Origin: Astropecten irregularis
Lineage: Eukaryota > Echinodermata > Asteroidea > Paxillosida > Astropectinidae
Direction: 5' to 3'
Assembly (NCBI GenBank): GCA_963971285.1
Contig: OZ020258.1
Location: 620,001-684,000 of the forward strand
Length of the DNA stretch: 64,000 bases
Numbering within the stretch: the stretch's first letter is position 1; each line of letters opens with the position of its first letter. Under the pieces are notes generated by a model. It saw only the letters and a list, made by a program, of their open reading frames with translations. It ran no database searches and was not told the origin of the DNA. A program made the position numbers and the translations under genes. Below are positions 1 through 12,423 of the stretch, in pieces.

Positions 1-431
1 GCTTTACAAAGACTGATCCTAGAGAATCTTGGTACTGCACGGAGTAATGATAGCACAGCCTGGTGTGTGCTTCTTCATCTGATGCATAGCCAATTGGAAA
101 GATAGGCTTCCAGTTCATGCGTGTGATCTATCATCGTGACTATCCAGTGTATTTCGTATCTTTCCATCACAGCCCGAGATATTGGCATTGAAATCATTGT
201 TAAAACTTGGCTACAGCTTTCTGAAAGAGGGACAGAAATCGTGACATGCAACACTAATATAGTTAAGTTTGTAGGTTGCATTACTTTTTACCCTTTTGTG
301 ATTTGCAGTTCTTACATGATTCCCCATTATCAAGTAGACATCGCTAGCAACATCCCGCTTGATACTCTCGTCGGCTTTTGATACACTGGTTTGTTGTTCC
401 TCATTTTTCCAGACTTGGATCTCTCACGTCA
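1..431. other. unassigned non-coding stretch
   Basis: I see no recognisable gene here. An open frame on the plus strand at 136-381 has no recognisable domain. A pyrimidine-rich run ending in TTTGCAG at about 302-308 resembles a splice acceptor, and the frame after it stays open to the stop near 381, but nothing ties it to a known protein. It could be a chance acceptor in intergenic DNA. Confidence 0.4.
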
Positions 432-850
432 GGGGCCAATTTCATAGAGCTGCTTTAGCACCAAAATTTGCTTAAGCACCAAACACCTTGATCAATAAAA
501 TCAGTATGCCAGCCAAAACTCCTTTCGAATGTTATGCCCAGCAAACAATGGCCGACTCAGATACACATTGTTGGTATATACTCCTGTTTGCTCAATGAAG
601 ACTTTTTAAATCACTGTGCAAAAACTTTGGTTTCCGCATGCGGAAACGGGCTTCGATATTGACCGGAAACCGGCCCGTTTCCGCACCGTGTCCTGTTCGT
701 TTCCCATTGCCGTTTCTGTGGCCGTTTCCAGTCGACGTGTTTGCACCCCTCGCTTCCGTAAATTTACCTTCTTACGGAAACTGCCTTAGAAACTACCGCC
801 GGGCTTACTGCGTTTCCGAAGGCTTGGAAACGCCCTGGAAAGCCGATTAT
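432..850 (+). mobile_element. composite family A / GC-rich TIR element
   Basis: The left end begins GGGGCCAATTTCATAGAGCT and the next 190 bp match the interior of the family A copy at 54607 (shared ATCAGTATGCCAGCCAAAAC and AACAATGGCCGA). From 630 the sequence switches to a GC-richer module full of GTTTCC/GGAAAC, opening with a perfect 18-bp palindrome at 630-647. The blocks GACGTGTTTGCACCC (735-750) and TTACTGCGTTTCC (806-818) recur in the same order on the minus strand at 10521-10673. The expected family A right end is missing, so this is a hybrid or truncated non-autonomous DNA element. No transposase is present. Confidence 0.6.
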
Positions 851-1388
851 TTATAATGCTCAGGAATACTTTGTTATTGTAATTGTATTAATGGGAAACA
901 ATCTTTGAAATGTTGATAGGGTGGCTAACCGAGAGTTGTTATTTTTCTTTTAATCCAATGTTGGGTTCGTTGCTCTGTTGCTAATGCCCTAAATAATGGA
1001 ATGTTTCATTTTCTTTGACAACGACACAAGTTTTAAATAATACTATATAGACAATCTTTTATTGTTTCATTGTTTTTATTTTTCATGGAAACTTATTCAT
1101 TAATCTTTAAAATCTCACTTAGCTAGGGCAATTTACATGAACATCTGTTTGCAGACATTATTAACTGAAGCCTGTCATTATTTCATGAAAACAAATATTG
1201 TAATAAATCGCTGTGAATCTGCTCAATGTAAACTTCGGCATGGCATGGAATCTTCCACGTGTTGAACCATGGCTGTATTGTGCAGCTAAAGGCAATTTCT
1301 TAATTAATGTGTACAATCATCAAATAACCACAATGAAAATTATCACTGAATTTAGGTCATTGAAAAGTGAAGCAAGTCAGATTTGACT
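851..1388. other. AT-rich unassigned stretch
   Basis: AT-rich sequence without a convincing open frame, RNA gene or repeat that I can match elsewhere in the window. Confidence 0.4.
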
Positions 1389-1475
1389 GGAGCTGGATTC
1401 ATATTAAAACCAGCGATCTCTGGAATACCGTACCGGCGCTCTTACCAATACCAACCGAGCTATCCAGCCCTAATC
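1389..1475 (-). repeat. degenerate tRNA-derived SINE head
   Basis: Read on the minus strand, this gives a tRNA-like start with an A-box-like TAGCTCGGTTGGTA, a body resembling GAGCGCCGGTACGG, and a decayed B-box region (GCTGGTTTTAATATGAATCC). Inserted or substituted bases in the D-arm and the broken TTCGA of the T-loop argue against a working tRNA. It is best read as an old tRNA-derived retroposon fragment. No tail or target-site duplication is clear. Confidence 0.45.
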
Positions 1476-1744
1476 ATCGTTGTTCGTTTGACAGTCAGAA
1501 GCCATGTCTTTGTTTAAGTCATGCAACATTTCACAATTTCCTTGAACGGCCGTCTGTTGCATAAACGGGAGAGGCTCTCAAAACTTTTAAACTCAAGGTT
1601 AAACTGTTTCAAATACTATTCATAAACTACCGTTTTGCGAGGTCCATCAACAAATAATCCGTCCTTTTTATATTTTAAAATCATAAAACTCATTATTACA
1701 ATTAATATTAGTCACTCCAGATGGTTGGCCGACCCATCAACCAG
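1476..1744. other. unassigned non-coding stretch
   Basis: No gene or repeat recognised. Confidence 0.35.
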
Positions 1745-2093
1745 TAAGGCCTAAAAAAAAAATTGTTGTGTTGCCCTCAAGACGAGTGGAAAAATAAAAA
1801 ATTTGGGTCGGTCGGTCGATTTTTTTTTTTTTTTTAGATTTGCTTTTTGGCAGACTTTCAAACATTTAAGAATAAATACAAGATGTATGGTCACCAGGGC
1901 TTATAAATCAACGGTTTTGTGTCGTTTAGAGGAGACACGCTTTTTTACTGCTAAATCTTACATTTTCTATTAAAAATTGTGAGTTTTTATACTTTAGAAC
2001 TCAGAGAAAAAAAAAAAAAAAAAAATCCCGACCCAAAGTTTTGGCATTTTACGGTCGGTCGCTGAGGGCAACACAACCATTTTTAGGCCTAAT
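1745..2093. mobile_element. TIR element with TAGGCCTAAAAA ends
   Basis: The two ends are inverted copies of about 30 bp. The left end reads AAGGCCTAAAAA, then TTGTTGTGTTGCCCTCA; the right end reads TGAGGGCAACACAACCA, then TTTTTAGGCCTAA. Just inside the left end is GGGTCGGTCGGTCG beside a T tract (about 1819-1835). Just inside the right end is an A tract (about 2009-2027) with CCCGACCCAAA and ACGGTCGGTCG, so the inverted homology continues inward. At about 349 bp with no open frame, this is a MITE-like non-autonomous DNA element. Confidence 0.7.
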
Positions 2094-4164
2094 TCCTGTA
2101 CCTAATGTTTTTGCATTTTGTTATTTTGTCATATCAAAAGTGGACAGTGACATTTAACTCAAACCTCGCAGTATTGTGTATTTACAGTCATTACGTTGTA
2201 AACATCTGACCAACAAGCTGTACACGTAAATAACTATAAATTGCAGTAACAGTGTAGCAGCTTTAGCTTTGCCTGAAAAATCAAGAGGTCTGCTCTGTTT
2301 GGTACTTTCCGTTGAGCCACTCTCCAGCTGGTTTAACTGCCACCGGTAACTCCTCCACCAACGAGCCATAGAGAAACCGCTCATTCCGCGCAACTCAAGT
2401 CTTCTCTTTTGTAATTTCTCCGCCATTTGATGATTCAAGCTCACAGCATCTGAAAAATGACAACGGAGTATATAGGGCCTATGCATTAATAATAGGTCAG
2501 TTATTGCTGGATTTTGCTCATTTTGTTTGAACTCCTTTGGTCAAGGAAGTGAAGCTAGATTCAGAACTCAGACCACCCATGGTCATCAAATCCATACTCA
2601 TTGAAATACATGTAGGGCTATGTCATTGCCATGGAATGAATGAACACTGTAAACTACGGCATGGCAATCGACCATAGGTGTCGATTTCTTTACAAGGGAG
2701 CCAGAAGAAAACTTGTATGGTATACATGCATTAGGTCCAAGATCCCTGCAATGATCAAGCTGGGTCCTATTAGTTACCACATGTCAAGGACAGTGGTTAC
2801 ATTGCCCCTGCCATGCCATGCATGTCTTATGCATGTGCCCTCTGGGGAAAAGGTTGCATGGGATTGTTTCAGCGTACAATACATGTAGGCATAGTTGCCT
2901 GTGTGTTGCTGTTTACTGCTAGACCATTAGTAAGGGATAGGCAAGACGAATATAAAATGTATAGTCACCAACATTTAGATTTTTACATAGGGCCTAACTC
3001 CTTTTTACATTAGTTTTTAAACAATGTTTAGGGCCTTCAGTCATTGCCAACCTTGGGGCTAATGAACCTTCGTTCGACCTACATTTTAGTATAAATATTT
3101 AAACAAAAATGTGCTCAAAATTAAACTTACAAAGGCAAGATGAAGCACATTTTGCAATCGGATGTCCCATGACAGAGGCTCATTTATGAAAGACAGTCTG
3201 TAGCCATCCTTTACTGCAGTCCACTTGACGAAGGTCATCTAAGCTCTCTCTCACGCCTCTAGTACAAACCTTTACCATAGGAGTAAAGTACAAGAAAACC
3301 ATGCATCAGCTATATTTTCTCATAATGTATTATACATTGCAAACTGAATAATTATATGCGTTGGAATTTGGATGTATTTTGACTATTTTCCCAAAACTGA
3401 AAGTACACACTGCACAACATGACATGAAATCTTTTTTCTTAATCGATATAGCCCATGATCCCAAACTTTAACAACCCGAAACCATGAGTCAGGGAAAAAC
3501 AAATTCGCCGGACCTAAACAATTGTGGAACCGTATTTCAGTCAACATCATTATTTATTTTAAATCTTTGGACATTTAAAAAAAGTATTAGAGTAAAAGAT
3601 ACATTGGCAGGTGCTGCCCAGGGAAGACAAAAGTTAAAAGAAAACCTGTCATAAAAAGATGTGCCTTCTAATCAAAACTAATTTTGATTTTATTTTCAGT
3701 TGAAAACATGTATAAAACTGTATACATCGAAATCTAGGCGTAACGTGCAACTAAGTCACCATAACTTTGCCAATTGTAGACTGGAAAACTAGTACAAGTG
3801 GTAGTACCATGTATATACAGTGTAGGTTTCAGTATTTTTATTCCTCCATGAGTTGGCCTGCGTGTGATAACTGTCATTACTAGACCCATGGATGAAGGAA
3901 AGACGACCAGATGAATCTATGATGAATATAAATACAAGAAACTTAAAAGAAAGCGTGGATATACACAAAAACACGAAAATACTCACCGTGTTTTCACCGA
4001 ATCATGAAGAATTCCTGAGCCAACTGCACCGACACGACAAACGTTCCACTTGCTACCCGCACAAATAAAATCTAACGGTCGTTCGTTTATAATGTTGTGT
4101 TTTCATTGGCTAGTGGGCTACAGTGTATACTCAGGTAATAGGGTCAAGGCTTCCTGGCTATAAG
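2094..4164. other. 2 kb unassigned stretch
   Basis: Several short open frames lie here (for example minus 2154-2486, plus 2640-2888). None shows a domain, signal peptide or repeat structure that I can recognise, and opposite strands are open over the same bases, as expected by chance. TAGGGCCTA-like motifs occur at about 2475 and 2990. I call no gene. Confidence 0.4.
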
Positions 4165-4290
4165 TTACTGTAAATACAGTAACATTTGAGTCCCATACGA
4201 TGCCCATTTTATGAGAAAACAGTGAAAAACGGCCACAGTATTTCTTAAGTCTTTTCTCAAAGATCAAAGAAAGTTTGGAAGAAAGTTTGG
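4165..4290 (+). repeat. family D fragment
   Basis: The segment matches the middle of family D: GAGTCCCATACGATGCCCAT, a GAGAAAACAGTGAAAAACGG block, then CCACAGTATTT and TTTTCTCAAAGATCAAAG. The outer TIRs are not recognisable, so this is a partial copy. A more complete copy begins 270 bp downstream. Confidence 0.7.
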
Positions 4291-4490
4291 CTTGGTATGC
4301 GTAGTCATTTTGAGGACAGCCGAAGATTAAGAAATAAGAGTGCTCCGTGAAAATTGAAGGGCAAACATTGAACTCCTGCATGTACTTCACATGATCGCCT
4401 ATTTATAATGTATATTAAAAAACAAGGTTTGACTTGACTTGATTTGTATTAAACTGACAAGTTGGGACTGGAAAATAAAGTTTGGCATCA

Positions 4491-4518
4491 CCCCCCCCCC
4501 CCCCAAAAAAAAAAAAAA
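4491..4518. repeat. C14 / A14 homopolymer junction
   Basis: A run of 14 C is followed at once by a run of 14 A. It lies between a family D fragment and a family D copy. Lengths of such runs are prone to assembly error. Confidence 0.9.
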
Positions 4519-4563
4519 TTTCGCGCCTTTAACTATATATACATGTTCTGAGTGCATTAAGTA

Positions 4564-4895
4564 AATAGGTAATATATCATACTTTGGGTTTTGTCAGAGA
4601 AATACAGATTCATCATGGGCAAAAATATCGAGGAAGATACAGTAATTAACAGTCATCTGTGAAAAATGGTAGTCCCATTATACTGTGCCCACTTTTTGAG
4701 AAAACAGTGTTAACGGCCACATTATTTATACGTCTTCTCTTTTATTTTTGACCTTTAAAAGATCAAAACTATTTTGGTCACTGGTTTTACTCTTTTCTGG
4801 ATGAATACAGCATTTCATGCAGAAATATTTTAATGGTATGTTTCTACCATCACCATACCTTTATACAAGGCTAAGATCTGTGAAGATTTTTTTTG
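4564..4895 (+). mobile_element. family D TIR element
   Basis: Begins TAGGTAATATATCATACTTT and carries the family landmarks in order: AAATACAGATTCAT, AACAGTCATCTGTGAAAAA, TGAGAAAACAGTG, AAAAGATCAAAA, TTTTCTGGATGAATACAGC and GTATGTTTCTACCATCACC. The right TIR has decayed after TCTGTGAAGATTTT. No coding capacity. The family is non-autonomous; its transposase source is not in the window. Confidence 0.8.
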
Positions 4896-7800
4896 TGAAA
4901 GCGCAACTTGTAATAATTCCTAAACTTGACATGTCCTTCCACTAATGTTGTAGGTTTATAATTCGCATGATGCACCCTTCATTATTTTCCCTGCAATGGA
5001 GTAAGATTACTTTAACAATCAAATGATGGCGAATGCCCTTTTTGTGAGCAATTACAAGTATATCCGAGGATGAAATAACTGGGATTTAAGATTTGTAAGC
5101 TACCAAATCTCTTACAGACTGACACAAGTTTAATTAAAAGCGCCCTCTATTCGTTTATATCTGCATAATAAACATTTAGTCATTATTTTAAATCGAATAA
5201 AATATGATTTAAATACTTAACATCTCCGAAAATAAAATAACTTTTCATTTTTTAATATAATAAATACTGGACAACAATATTTTAAGCAATTCGAACATTT
5301 TTATCAAAGTTAAATTTTTCATGAATTTCTCATTTTTTTCCCAACGAAAATGCGTACGAGTACATAGTAGTCAATCCTTAAATTTTTCCATCGTTCGGGC
5401 AAAATTTAGAAATGCAAAATTGTGTGATTTTATATCAAAAATGAACTCATTTGAAATGTAAACATGTTTAAATCCAATATTTCGATATCCTTGCTCAGTA
5501 ATTTTGTTAAATAAGTGTTGCAGGAAGCCATCCGAAGAAGTACTTTTGAAGTATTGATGTTTCTCTTCATTCTTGTCACGAGCCTTTCGATTATCGTCTT
5601 GACTTTCCAAAAGAATTCGCCCACTGTACTTATAATAATAATTGTAATAATAATGCTTATTGCTATATAAGGGTGACATGGGAGAAAACAAGTACAAAAA
5701 GGCGACAGTGCTGAATTTTCTCATTTATGTATGTTCCGGTGTTGTTTTGACACAAACATCATTTTTTGACTTGTATTGCTCCATTATTTCCATGACAACA
5801 CCTGTCATTTTGTCGCTTTGAGAATATAACTTTTCTGGTGTCGCCTTTTCATATTTTTACTCCAGAATCCACATTAAGGTAACCTCCTTATATGTTGCCA
5901 TCTTATAGCTCCAGGAGTTATAACCATAAAAATGCTCTGTTAGGGAGACAGTCACTGGTTAATGATACTATAATCAATTTGTCGGTATAGAAAGTGTGAA
6001 GAAACATGTGACAAATTAATTTTATTTAAAAGCCAACACTTATTTTTAGGTATTCCTATGGTCTGCCGAGTTTCCTCTTCAAATAAGGATTAAGTGCTGG
6101 AATTTCATTAAATTCAAAATAGGCCCATCTGCTGTCCTTGATAGGTTACTGCCATTCTACTGGTAGCCTCACTCTGTCAATAAAATTAATGTAGCTTTCA
6201 TATAAAGGTTTGTCACAACTCAGTCACGGTGTTTGTGAATGCAAAGAAAACTTTAAAACTATTGTAATAAATGTGTAAAATATTTAACCATTGCTATATC
6301 CTTGAGTTTATGAACTGGTTTGAAAGATCCGGGTTTTTTGTTTTTGCCAAAATAACTGGGGCATTTCAGTGAGCAATACAAATTTATCAAAAGTCAACTA
6401 TTTCATTGGTATCTACAATTGAACAAATTCATTTCCAACTACTAATGGTTATTCAGTTAATTAATAAAATAAGAAATACAACAATTTTTTCCGCTTGTTT
6501 TTTTCGGATGGACCCTTGGGTTTTCAGTCTCAGAAAAAGGGGCCGCCAGGAGTGGCCAGGCTATAGTTTGCAAAATCATCGATTGAATTAAAGTACATTT
6601 AAAATCAGCTTTAATTTAATTTTAATGTTTTATTATAGTTCACGCAGACATGACAGAATACTGAATTGTTGGCTAATTATTGTCATGATAGTGTAACCTG
6701 GAAAATGACACACCTTAACAAACTCGAGGATCTAAAGGACGGGACGCGAACTGTTTATTAAAAATAGCCGTTTGGAACGACTGACAAAAAAAGAAACACA
6801 AATCTAAACCAGCCAAAAACAAAATGTTTGCGCATGACATGTATTCTTGATAATTCTCTATAATAACCATAAAGAAAATTTGATATCATGACTAATATCC
6901 GACAGTGGGCCTATTTGATATTTACTTTCCAAAAATCCAGACTTTGTTATATTCAATGGTTGCTTTTTAATATATAAAAAAATAAAAAAATAATATAGGC
7001 ATAGGCCTATTCAAAATGCGTGTTTGTATGGGCCGCCAATGCAGCAGTATCACCCTTCCCTCTCGCTCGCACTTTCATCAATTCCATTTCTTTCTTTTAA
7101 AATATTATTTTACTTCAGGTTAAAGTTAATTTTCTCTCCAAATATACAAGTTCTTTTAGAGGCATGAGAGGCAAATAAAATGCACACATGATGCAATTTG
7201 TTTACAAATTTAGAAATATTTATTTTGGATCCGTACTACCCAACACTCGACCGACGAAATATAAAGTACATCATAATGAGGATTATAGAATTGATAAAGA
7301 TGCGTATTAAAGTCACATCAAGGTAATGGCACCCGTTAACTAATTAGTCAACGAATTGCACATTAAAATGTGATACTCTGTGTATACAAAACATTTTAAA
7401 CAACTGTTACTAACTTGTGAGGAAATATAGAACTCGAAATAGAATTTCACATTTACGGTGATATTGAACTGAGCAGAAAGGTTAGTATTCCACGACAATA
7501 GTAAATGACAACATAGGCCCTAATAATTTTACTCATTTGTAGGCTATTGCGCCGAAGTTCAAATGTAAAGGCGTTCAAATAAACAAATTATATAAATATC
7601 ATGTGAAACAAAAAATGACTAGACTTACATTTACACGCACTAACAGTAAATGAAAACTAATAACAACACACCAACATGCTATATTAAAACATCCATATAG
7701 CTCTAGTCTCAGACCTCAACTTAACACAGGTAAGAAAAACAACTATACATCAAGCCCCCAAAACATTAGCAAGCCACCATCATTACATGTATATCTTAAG

Positions 7801-8654
7801 GCATGTGTATAATAGGAGAGGGAATGTAAACATATATTTTTGATTTGATTTTAAACATTACAATTGTGTATGTACAAAGAAAAGATTTAAGACTTAGTTT
7901 CAAAGAATCGAGCCTTTTGATTCACTTGTGTTAAAGTTATTGAAGATTTTGTGACCATGCACTCAGTTGACTTTTTTGACTGGGCAGTTTGACCAGAGGT
8001 CATAAAGTTATATTTTGTTGTTGCTGTAAACTTATGTTGCTTTCATTGCCATGAGGACTACTTTTAAGGACTTACTTTTATTTGCTCTGTTTCTAGATTA
8101 TTTCTGTAATTAACTGAGGCCTATTCCATCCAAGGCATGACCAAGCAATCAACAAAATTTTGAAATAATTCCCCTACACCAAATGTGCAAAACTGCCAAG
8201 GACATAATGTCAGGGTATGAACAGTACAGATGTTGAACAGCCTTTTGGTGAGCAGTTAACCAGGCTCATATTCCTCCATTAATGGTACGGATGGAATCAC
8301 AAAACGTGTTAACCCTTCAACACAGAGTCATGAGGAAATGGCATGGAGAAATAAGTACTATGAGGCTTCTTCCAGTTGCTGGAACCGAAATCAGATAAGG
8401 TTTTGAAATCCTTTGAACTTTCTCATATTTCTTTCTATACTCTTATACTGAAATAGAACTCTTTCATTTTTGGTCATTACCAACCCAATCCTATCTTTAA
8501 AATGCTGTTGGAATTTCTGATATCAACGCTAAATTTTCCATTTTTGTTATTTTATACGACAGTAATGTTGAATTGTCAAAGCACGACCTATTGTGCATCT
8601 AGGCCTATATATTTTAATTGTTTACCGGTATATAACTTCGTGCCGTGAACAACA
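4896..8654. other. 3.7 kb AT-rich unassigned stretch
   Basis: Very AT-rich DNA with scattered short frames (for example minus 5371-5724) of low-complexity composition. An ATTTCCATGACAAC sequence at 5785-5798 is a weak RFX X-box match. An AGCGCCCTCTAT at 5139-5150 is a minus-strand CTCF-like core. I find no repeat family copy and no gene. Confidence 0.4.
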
Positions 8655-8795
8655 AAATTAATTATCAATACAAGTAATAAACTGCAGCAAGTACTCGAAG
8701 TTAACCAAAGTAATGATTTGGGATAAATAAAATGACAGGAGATGGCCTGACGGTTCGATCCTTGGAAGATATCTGTCTTTCTCAAAGGAACCTTT
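8655..8795 (-). repeat. family J hairpin repeat, decayed copy
   Basis: On the minus strand the order is GAGAAAGACAGATATCTTCC, then AAGGATCGAACCGTCAGGCC, then a tail resembling ATTTATCCCAAATCATTAC and a CTGCAGTTTATT block. The same order appears in the copies at 14025, 21408 and 41140. The GATCC/GGATC hairpin is damaged here. Confidence 0.6.
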
Positions 8796-8938
8796 TTTTG
8801 CTAAAATTGACACGTCAGGCCCTCCTGTATATCTCTACAGTTTTAAGGTACATGTATATAGCATGCAATGAAGGTATCAAGTATTTCTCCATCATGGACG
8901 TATATAAAGATCTACCACGGGTTAAGCATAGCGTAATG

Positions 8939-8962
8939 GTGTACAGTGTGGTGTACAGTGTG
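8939..8962. repeat. 12-bp tandem duplication
   Basis: GGTGTACAGTGT occurs twice in direct tandem and is followed by a partial third unit, GGTTTG. Confidence 0.9.
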
Positions 8963-9476
8963 GTTTGTTCTAGCTCTGTGAATTGCATAATGTTATATAA
9001 CGCTAGAACTGACTTGGCTCAAGTTACTGGCCGGGGGCCTTGAACAACGAGGTCTGGCAATGTGTAATGTACAATAAAAATGGGATTGGTTCTACCATTG
9101 AGGATCCCTCCATGGTTTTACGGTTACCATGATAGAAAAAAGGAATATATACTAGAGTAAAGGTTTCACTGTCTGTACGGCTCTAGAATACAATGTAAGA
9201 GTGACCAGTAATTATCAACTTGTACATTTTGCACTGAATACACAAGTTAGACAAAATGTTGTTGCCCGTTTTCAATGCGGCGGTCGTCGATCGTGGTTGA
9301 GTAGACCTTATTAACTGCTCGTCTTCCTCATTATAATATGACGAAATAACAGCGTCTCCATTTTAGCCACTGATATAGTACGGCACTGCCTCTGCACGGT
9401 CGCGGGCCACGAAAATACAGCATACTTCTTCGGAGAGTCACTACTCACTCGCACACAATTGTTCAAGTTGCTTATA

Positions 9477-9506
9477 GCATGGAGGAATCTATTTCTTCCT
9501 CCATGC
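9477..9506. repeat. short foldback GCATGGAGGAA / TTCCTCCATGC
   Basis: An 11-bp perfect inverted repeat with a loop of about 8 bases. A further CCTTCCTCCATGG lies about 25 bp downstream, so this motif is locally repeated. No function is assigned. Confidence 0.8.
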
Positions 9507-9810
9507 TTATAGTGTCGACTTTCCTTCCTCCATGGTTTCGACCATGTGCGTCAAGTTATGTCTGTCCTAGTCTGTTAAAAAAATGAAGAGACGAGTATAG
9601 AAATATACAATCTAAACGTTGCCGCATATTCTATTCACAAACCTCTTCAAAAATTGTTATTGCAACATCGAGATAAAGTACAATACCAGTGTACCGGTAT
9701 ACAATCACTGATTTAAAACAGATCAAAATCGACACTCGCTATTATCTTGAAGTTGAACACGGGTGAAAAGGCACCGATTGATGAAAATGTTCAGAGAATA
9801 ATTAATATAT

Positions 9811-10001
9811 GATGTATAGGCCTAGATTTTCAAATAATGTTAGAAGATTGGCGATTCAATCTTCCTAAAACATGATGTACAGGCCTAGATTTTCAAATAA
9901 TCATGTTAGAAGATTGGCGATTCAATCTTCCTAAAACATGATGTACAGGCCTAGATTTTCAAATAATGTTAGAAGATTGGCGATTCAATCTTCCTAAAAC
10001 A
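9811..10001. repeat. 65-bp tandem repeat, three units
   Basis: Three consecutive units run at 9811-9873, 9874-9939 and 9940-10001 (63, 66 and 62 bp). Each carries AGGCCTAGATTTTCAAATAA (the first has TAGGCC), then GAAGATTGGCGATTCAATCT. The middle unit has an extra ATC. Each unit contains an 8-bp stem, GAAGATTG with CAATCTTC around a six-base loop, so an RNA from this region would form three identical hairpins. Near-identity implies recent expansion. Confidence 0.92.
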
Positions 10002-10520
10002 AACACCAATACACCATGATGATTCATGCCTGAAAGTAGCCTGTGGAATTATGGGTTTTACTAAATAATATTACGATAGAGGCCTAATATAATTTCGATA
10101 TGGCTCAGTTCAGTGATTGGGCTTTAACTTTTTTAATTTTAATTTTTGACTGAGAATTGTTGTAAATTTTCTTGTGTTTTCCCACTTTTCTTTTGCAATC
10201 AGACTGCAGTTTAAATGATTTAAGATTTTTTGACACGTAGGCTAAATGATCCTTCTAAGATAAATAAAACATGTTTTCTAGCATGGATAAACGGAACTCA
10301 CCAATATAGAAGCTGGAGCCTGATTCGTAGAATCACAGCTAGATCTAGACAATTGTCAGTACTGTCCCAGGCTGACCATGGAGCTATAGCTCCATGCCCT
10401 GACCAAGGACCAAGGGATCTTTGCCCCTGACCCCAAATGAGGTGAAACATCCTATTCCTCAGTATAGACAAGTCAACCCATTGAGAAATGCAGACACTTT
10501 CCGTGGGGTTTATCAATGTA
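10002..10520. other. unassigned stretch
   Basis: No gene recognised. Small frames on both strands overlap over 10230-10516. The local inverted pair CCATGGAGCTATAGCTCCAT (10377-10396) is a short palindrome. Confidence 0.35.
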
Positions 10521-10762
10521 GGAAACGCAGTAAACGGTGAATAGGATCACCATACCCAGTTTCCAATGTTGGTAAATGCTCTACGTATATTTGGGAAACT
10601 GGGTGCTACGCTTCCTTGCCCGTTTAAGTTGTGCGTAAACTGCCGCCGGAAACGACCGGGTGCAAACACGTCGCCCGAATACATGGGTAGGAAATTTTCG
10701 GAAATGCACACTGTTCGCACAGTGAATGTTGTGCTTAAGTAGCTAGCTCTATGACATTGGCC
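10521..10762 (-). mobile_element. GC-rich element with a family A end
   Basis: On the minus strand it starts TGGGCCAATGTCATAGAGCT followed by ACTTAAGCAC, a family A terminus. Next come TCACTGTGC, TTTCCG, GACGTGTTTGCACCC and finally TTACTGCGTTTCC. The last two blocks occur in the same order at 735-750 and 806-818. The open frame across it (minus 10547-10765) is a by-product of the repeat. A matching far end is not visible. Confidence 0.6.
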
Positions 10763-12409
10763 CAAGGTGCGAACCTACGTCACACTTGACAATCTGCTGC
10801 CACCGAGTGTCACATTTTTGAATACCCGCGGAACATGAGGCAGCAACCTTCAATACACGCATTAGATACCTTGGAATCAAAATGGCAGACAGGCCTACAG
10901 CAACACCCTTACTCGCCTCATGGTACTTAATAATGACCGTGTACGCGAGGTATATACTCCCATCAATCCGTCTCATTTCAAGACGATTCCCGCCCATTAG
11001 AAGCACAGGAAACATAGTAAAGGTGAACTGATTGTATTACAATGTGGTAACGCACAACACTCCGTCCATGAGAATATTAAGTCAGGATTTATTAGAGCGT
11101 GCATAATTGAGGCAGTTCTAGGAACACAGGTAACTATGCCAAAGCTTGATATTTGAACAAACGCATATTGTGCAATATGTATTATCATACAATTGGCGCT
11201 CCATACTTCATTTGATTATGCGTATATATACATTTTATGGCCTCAGTAATCAAAATAATTCAAAATTGTAAAATGCATAAAGTGCAGAACACTCACAGGA
11301 CAAAATTCATCTCCCAACTAAATACAAAATCATCAAAATGCGAGACATTTGCAATACTTCTTAGGGACAAAATTAGAAATGCATCTATTTCTTTACTTCT
11401 ACTCCCTTCCATGTTTGCTTAAACCCCAGGCAATATTTTTGCTTCAATATTTATGCTTTGTAAGAAGGCTTGTCTCCTTTTTAATGTACAATAATCACAT
11501 GCGTGTGGTTCCGTCTTCATACTGAAGAAAATCTTTCTCGTTGGTAAAATAATTTATGGCAAATATTTTGTTGAGTCCTTGTTCGTAGCGTCCGTACAGT
11601 ATATCATTGGTAACGTGTATTCACATTTTCACACTTATATTTGACTTGGTGCCGTGAAAATGCTCCTGTTATGTCTTGGCTGAAATGTGTCATTAAATGA
11701 GCAACCTTGAGTTAATACAAGCCGTTATCGGGCAGCTTTCTTATACAATCGACATCTAGCAAAAAGGAAGCTGTCGAATAAGATGGATGTAAAGTTTCAT
11801 AAATACAAACACCGACATTCGTGCTCCAATTGAATTGAAAAGAAGGGTTTGATTTAACAGACATTAACAGACGAAACTGCGATATTTTAGGAGATTTGAA
11901 TTGGATGTCAATGTGGAAAGATTAATAGTTAGTCAGTACAACTACACCTGGTTACTTCCCATCCTTCAACTTGAAGGCACGTCACACAAGTAGGCTATTG
12001 CAGCAAGGCAGTAGTGTTATACTTCAAATCTCCCCTGAGCCTTTATTTTTGATAAATGTTGTGCACTTTCAACCTTTAGTCAAGTTGAAATTGAAACATC
12101 GTCCGGGCTTTTCAAGCGCAGATTACGTCGAGCAAAAGCCGAGAGGTTTTGTCTTGTTAGGTGTTTTGTGTCAAGGCATCAAGTTCACTTGAGTTTCTTC
12201 GCTTCAGATTGCCTGAGGGTGAGTTACACTCCACTGGAATCTAGGCATACACACATACATCAGTAGCTAACTAATCCAAGCGAACTGCCAAAGGCCAATC
12301 AGAACTTTTCCTTATATACCCTGAAGGTGCTAGGTAAATTATTAGCGCTGCCCCTCAAAACACACCAAGACCTTTACCACATACTAAGTCAAAGACTCGT
12401 GACACCTTC

Positions 12410-12423
12410 ATTGCCACGGCAAC
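12410..12423 (-). promoter_or_regulatory. RFX X-box-like site
   Basis: ATTGCCACGGCAAC reads GTTGCCGTGGCAAT on the minus strand. This fits the palindromic RFX-family X-box (GTTNCC, two-base spacer, GGNAAC) except at its last base. RFX factors bind such sites at ciliary and other promoters. Binding here is not shown. Confidence 0.4.

Larger units (their letters stand above)
8796..9810. other. 1 kb unassigned stretch with short repeats
   Basis: Contains a 12-bp tandem duplication (8939-8962) and a foldback (9477-9506), both listed separately. An open plus frame ends at 9043 but is built partly on the tandem duplication and has no recognisable domain. Confidence 0.35.
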
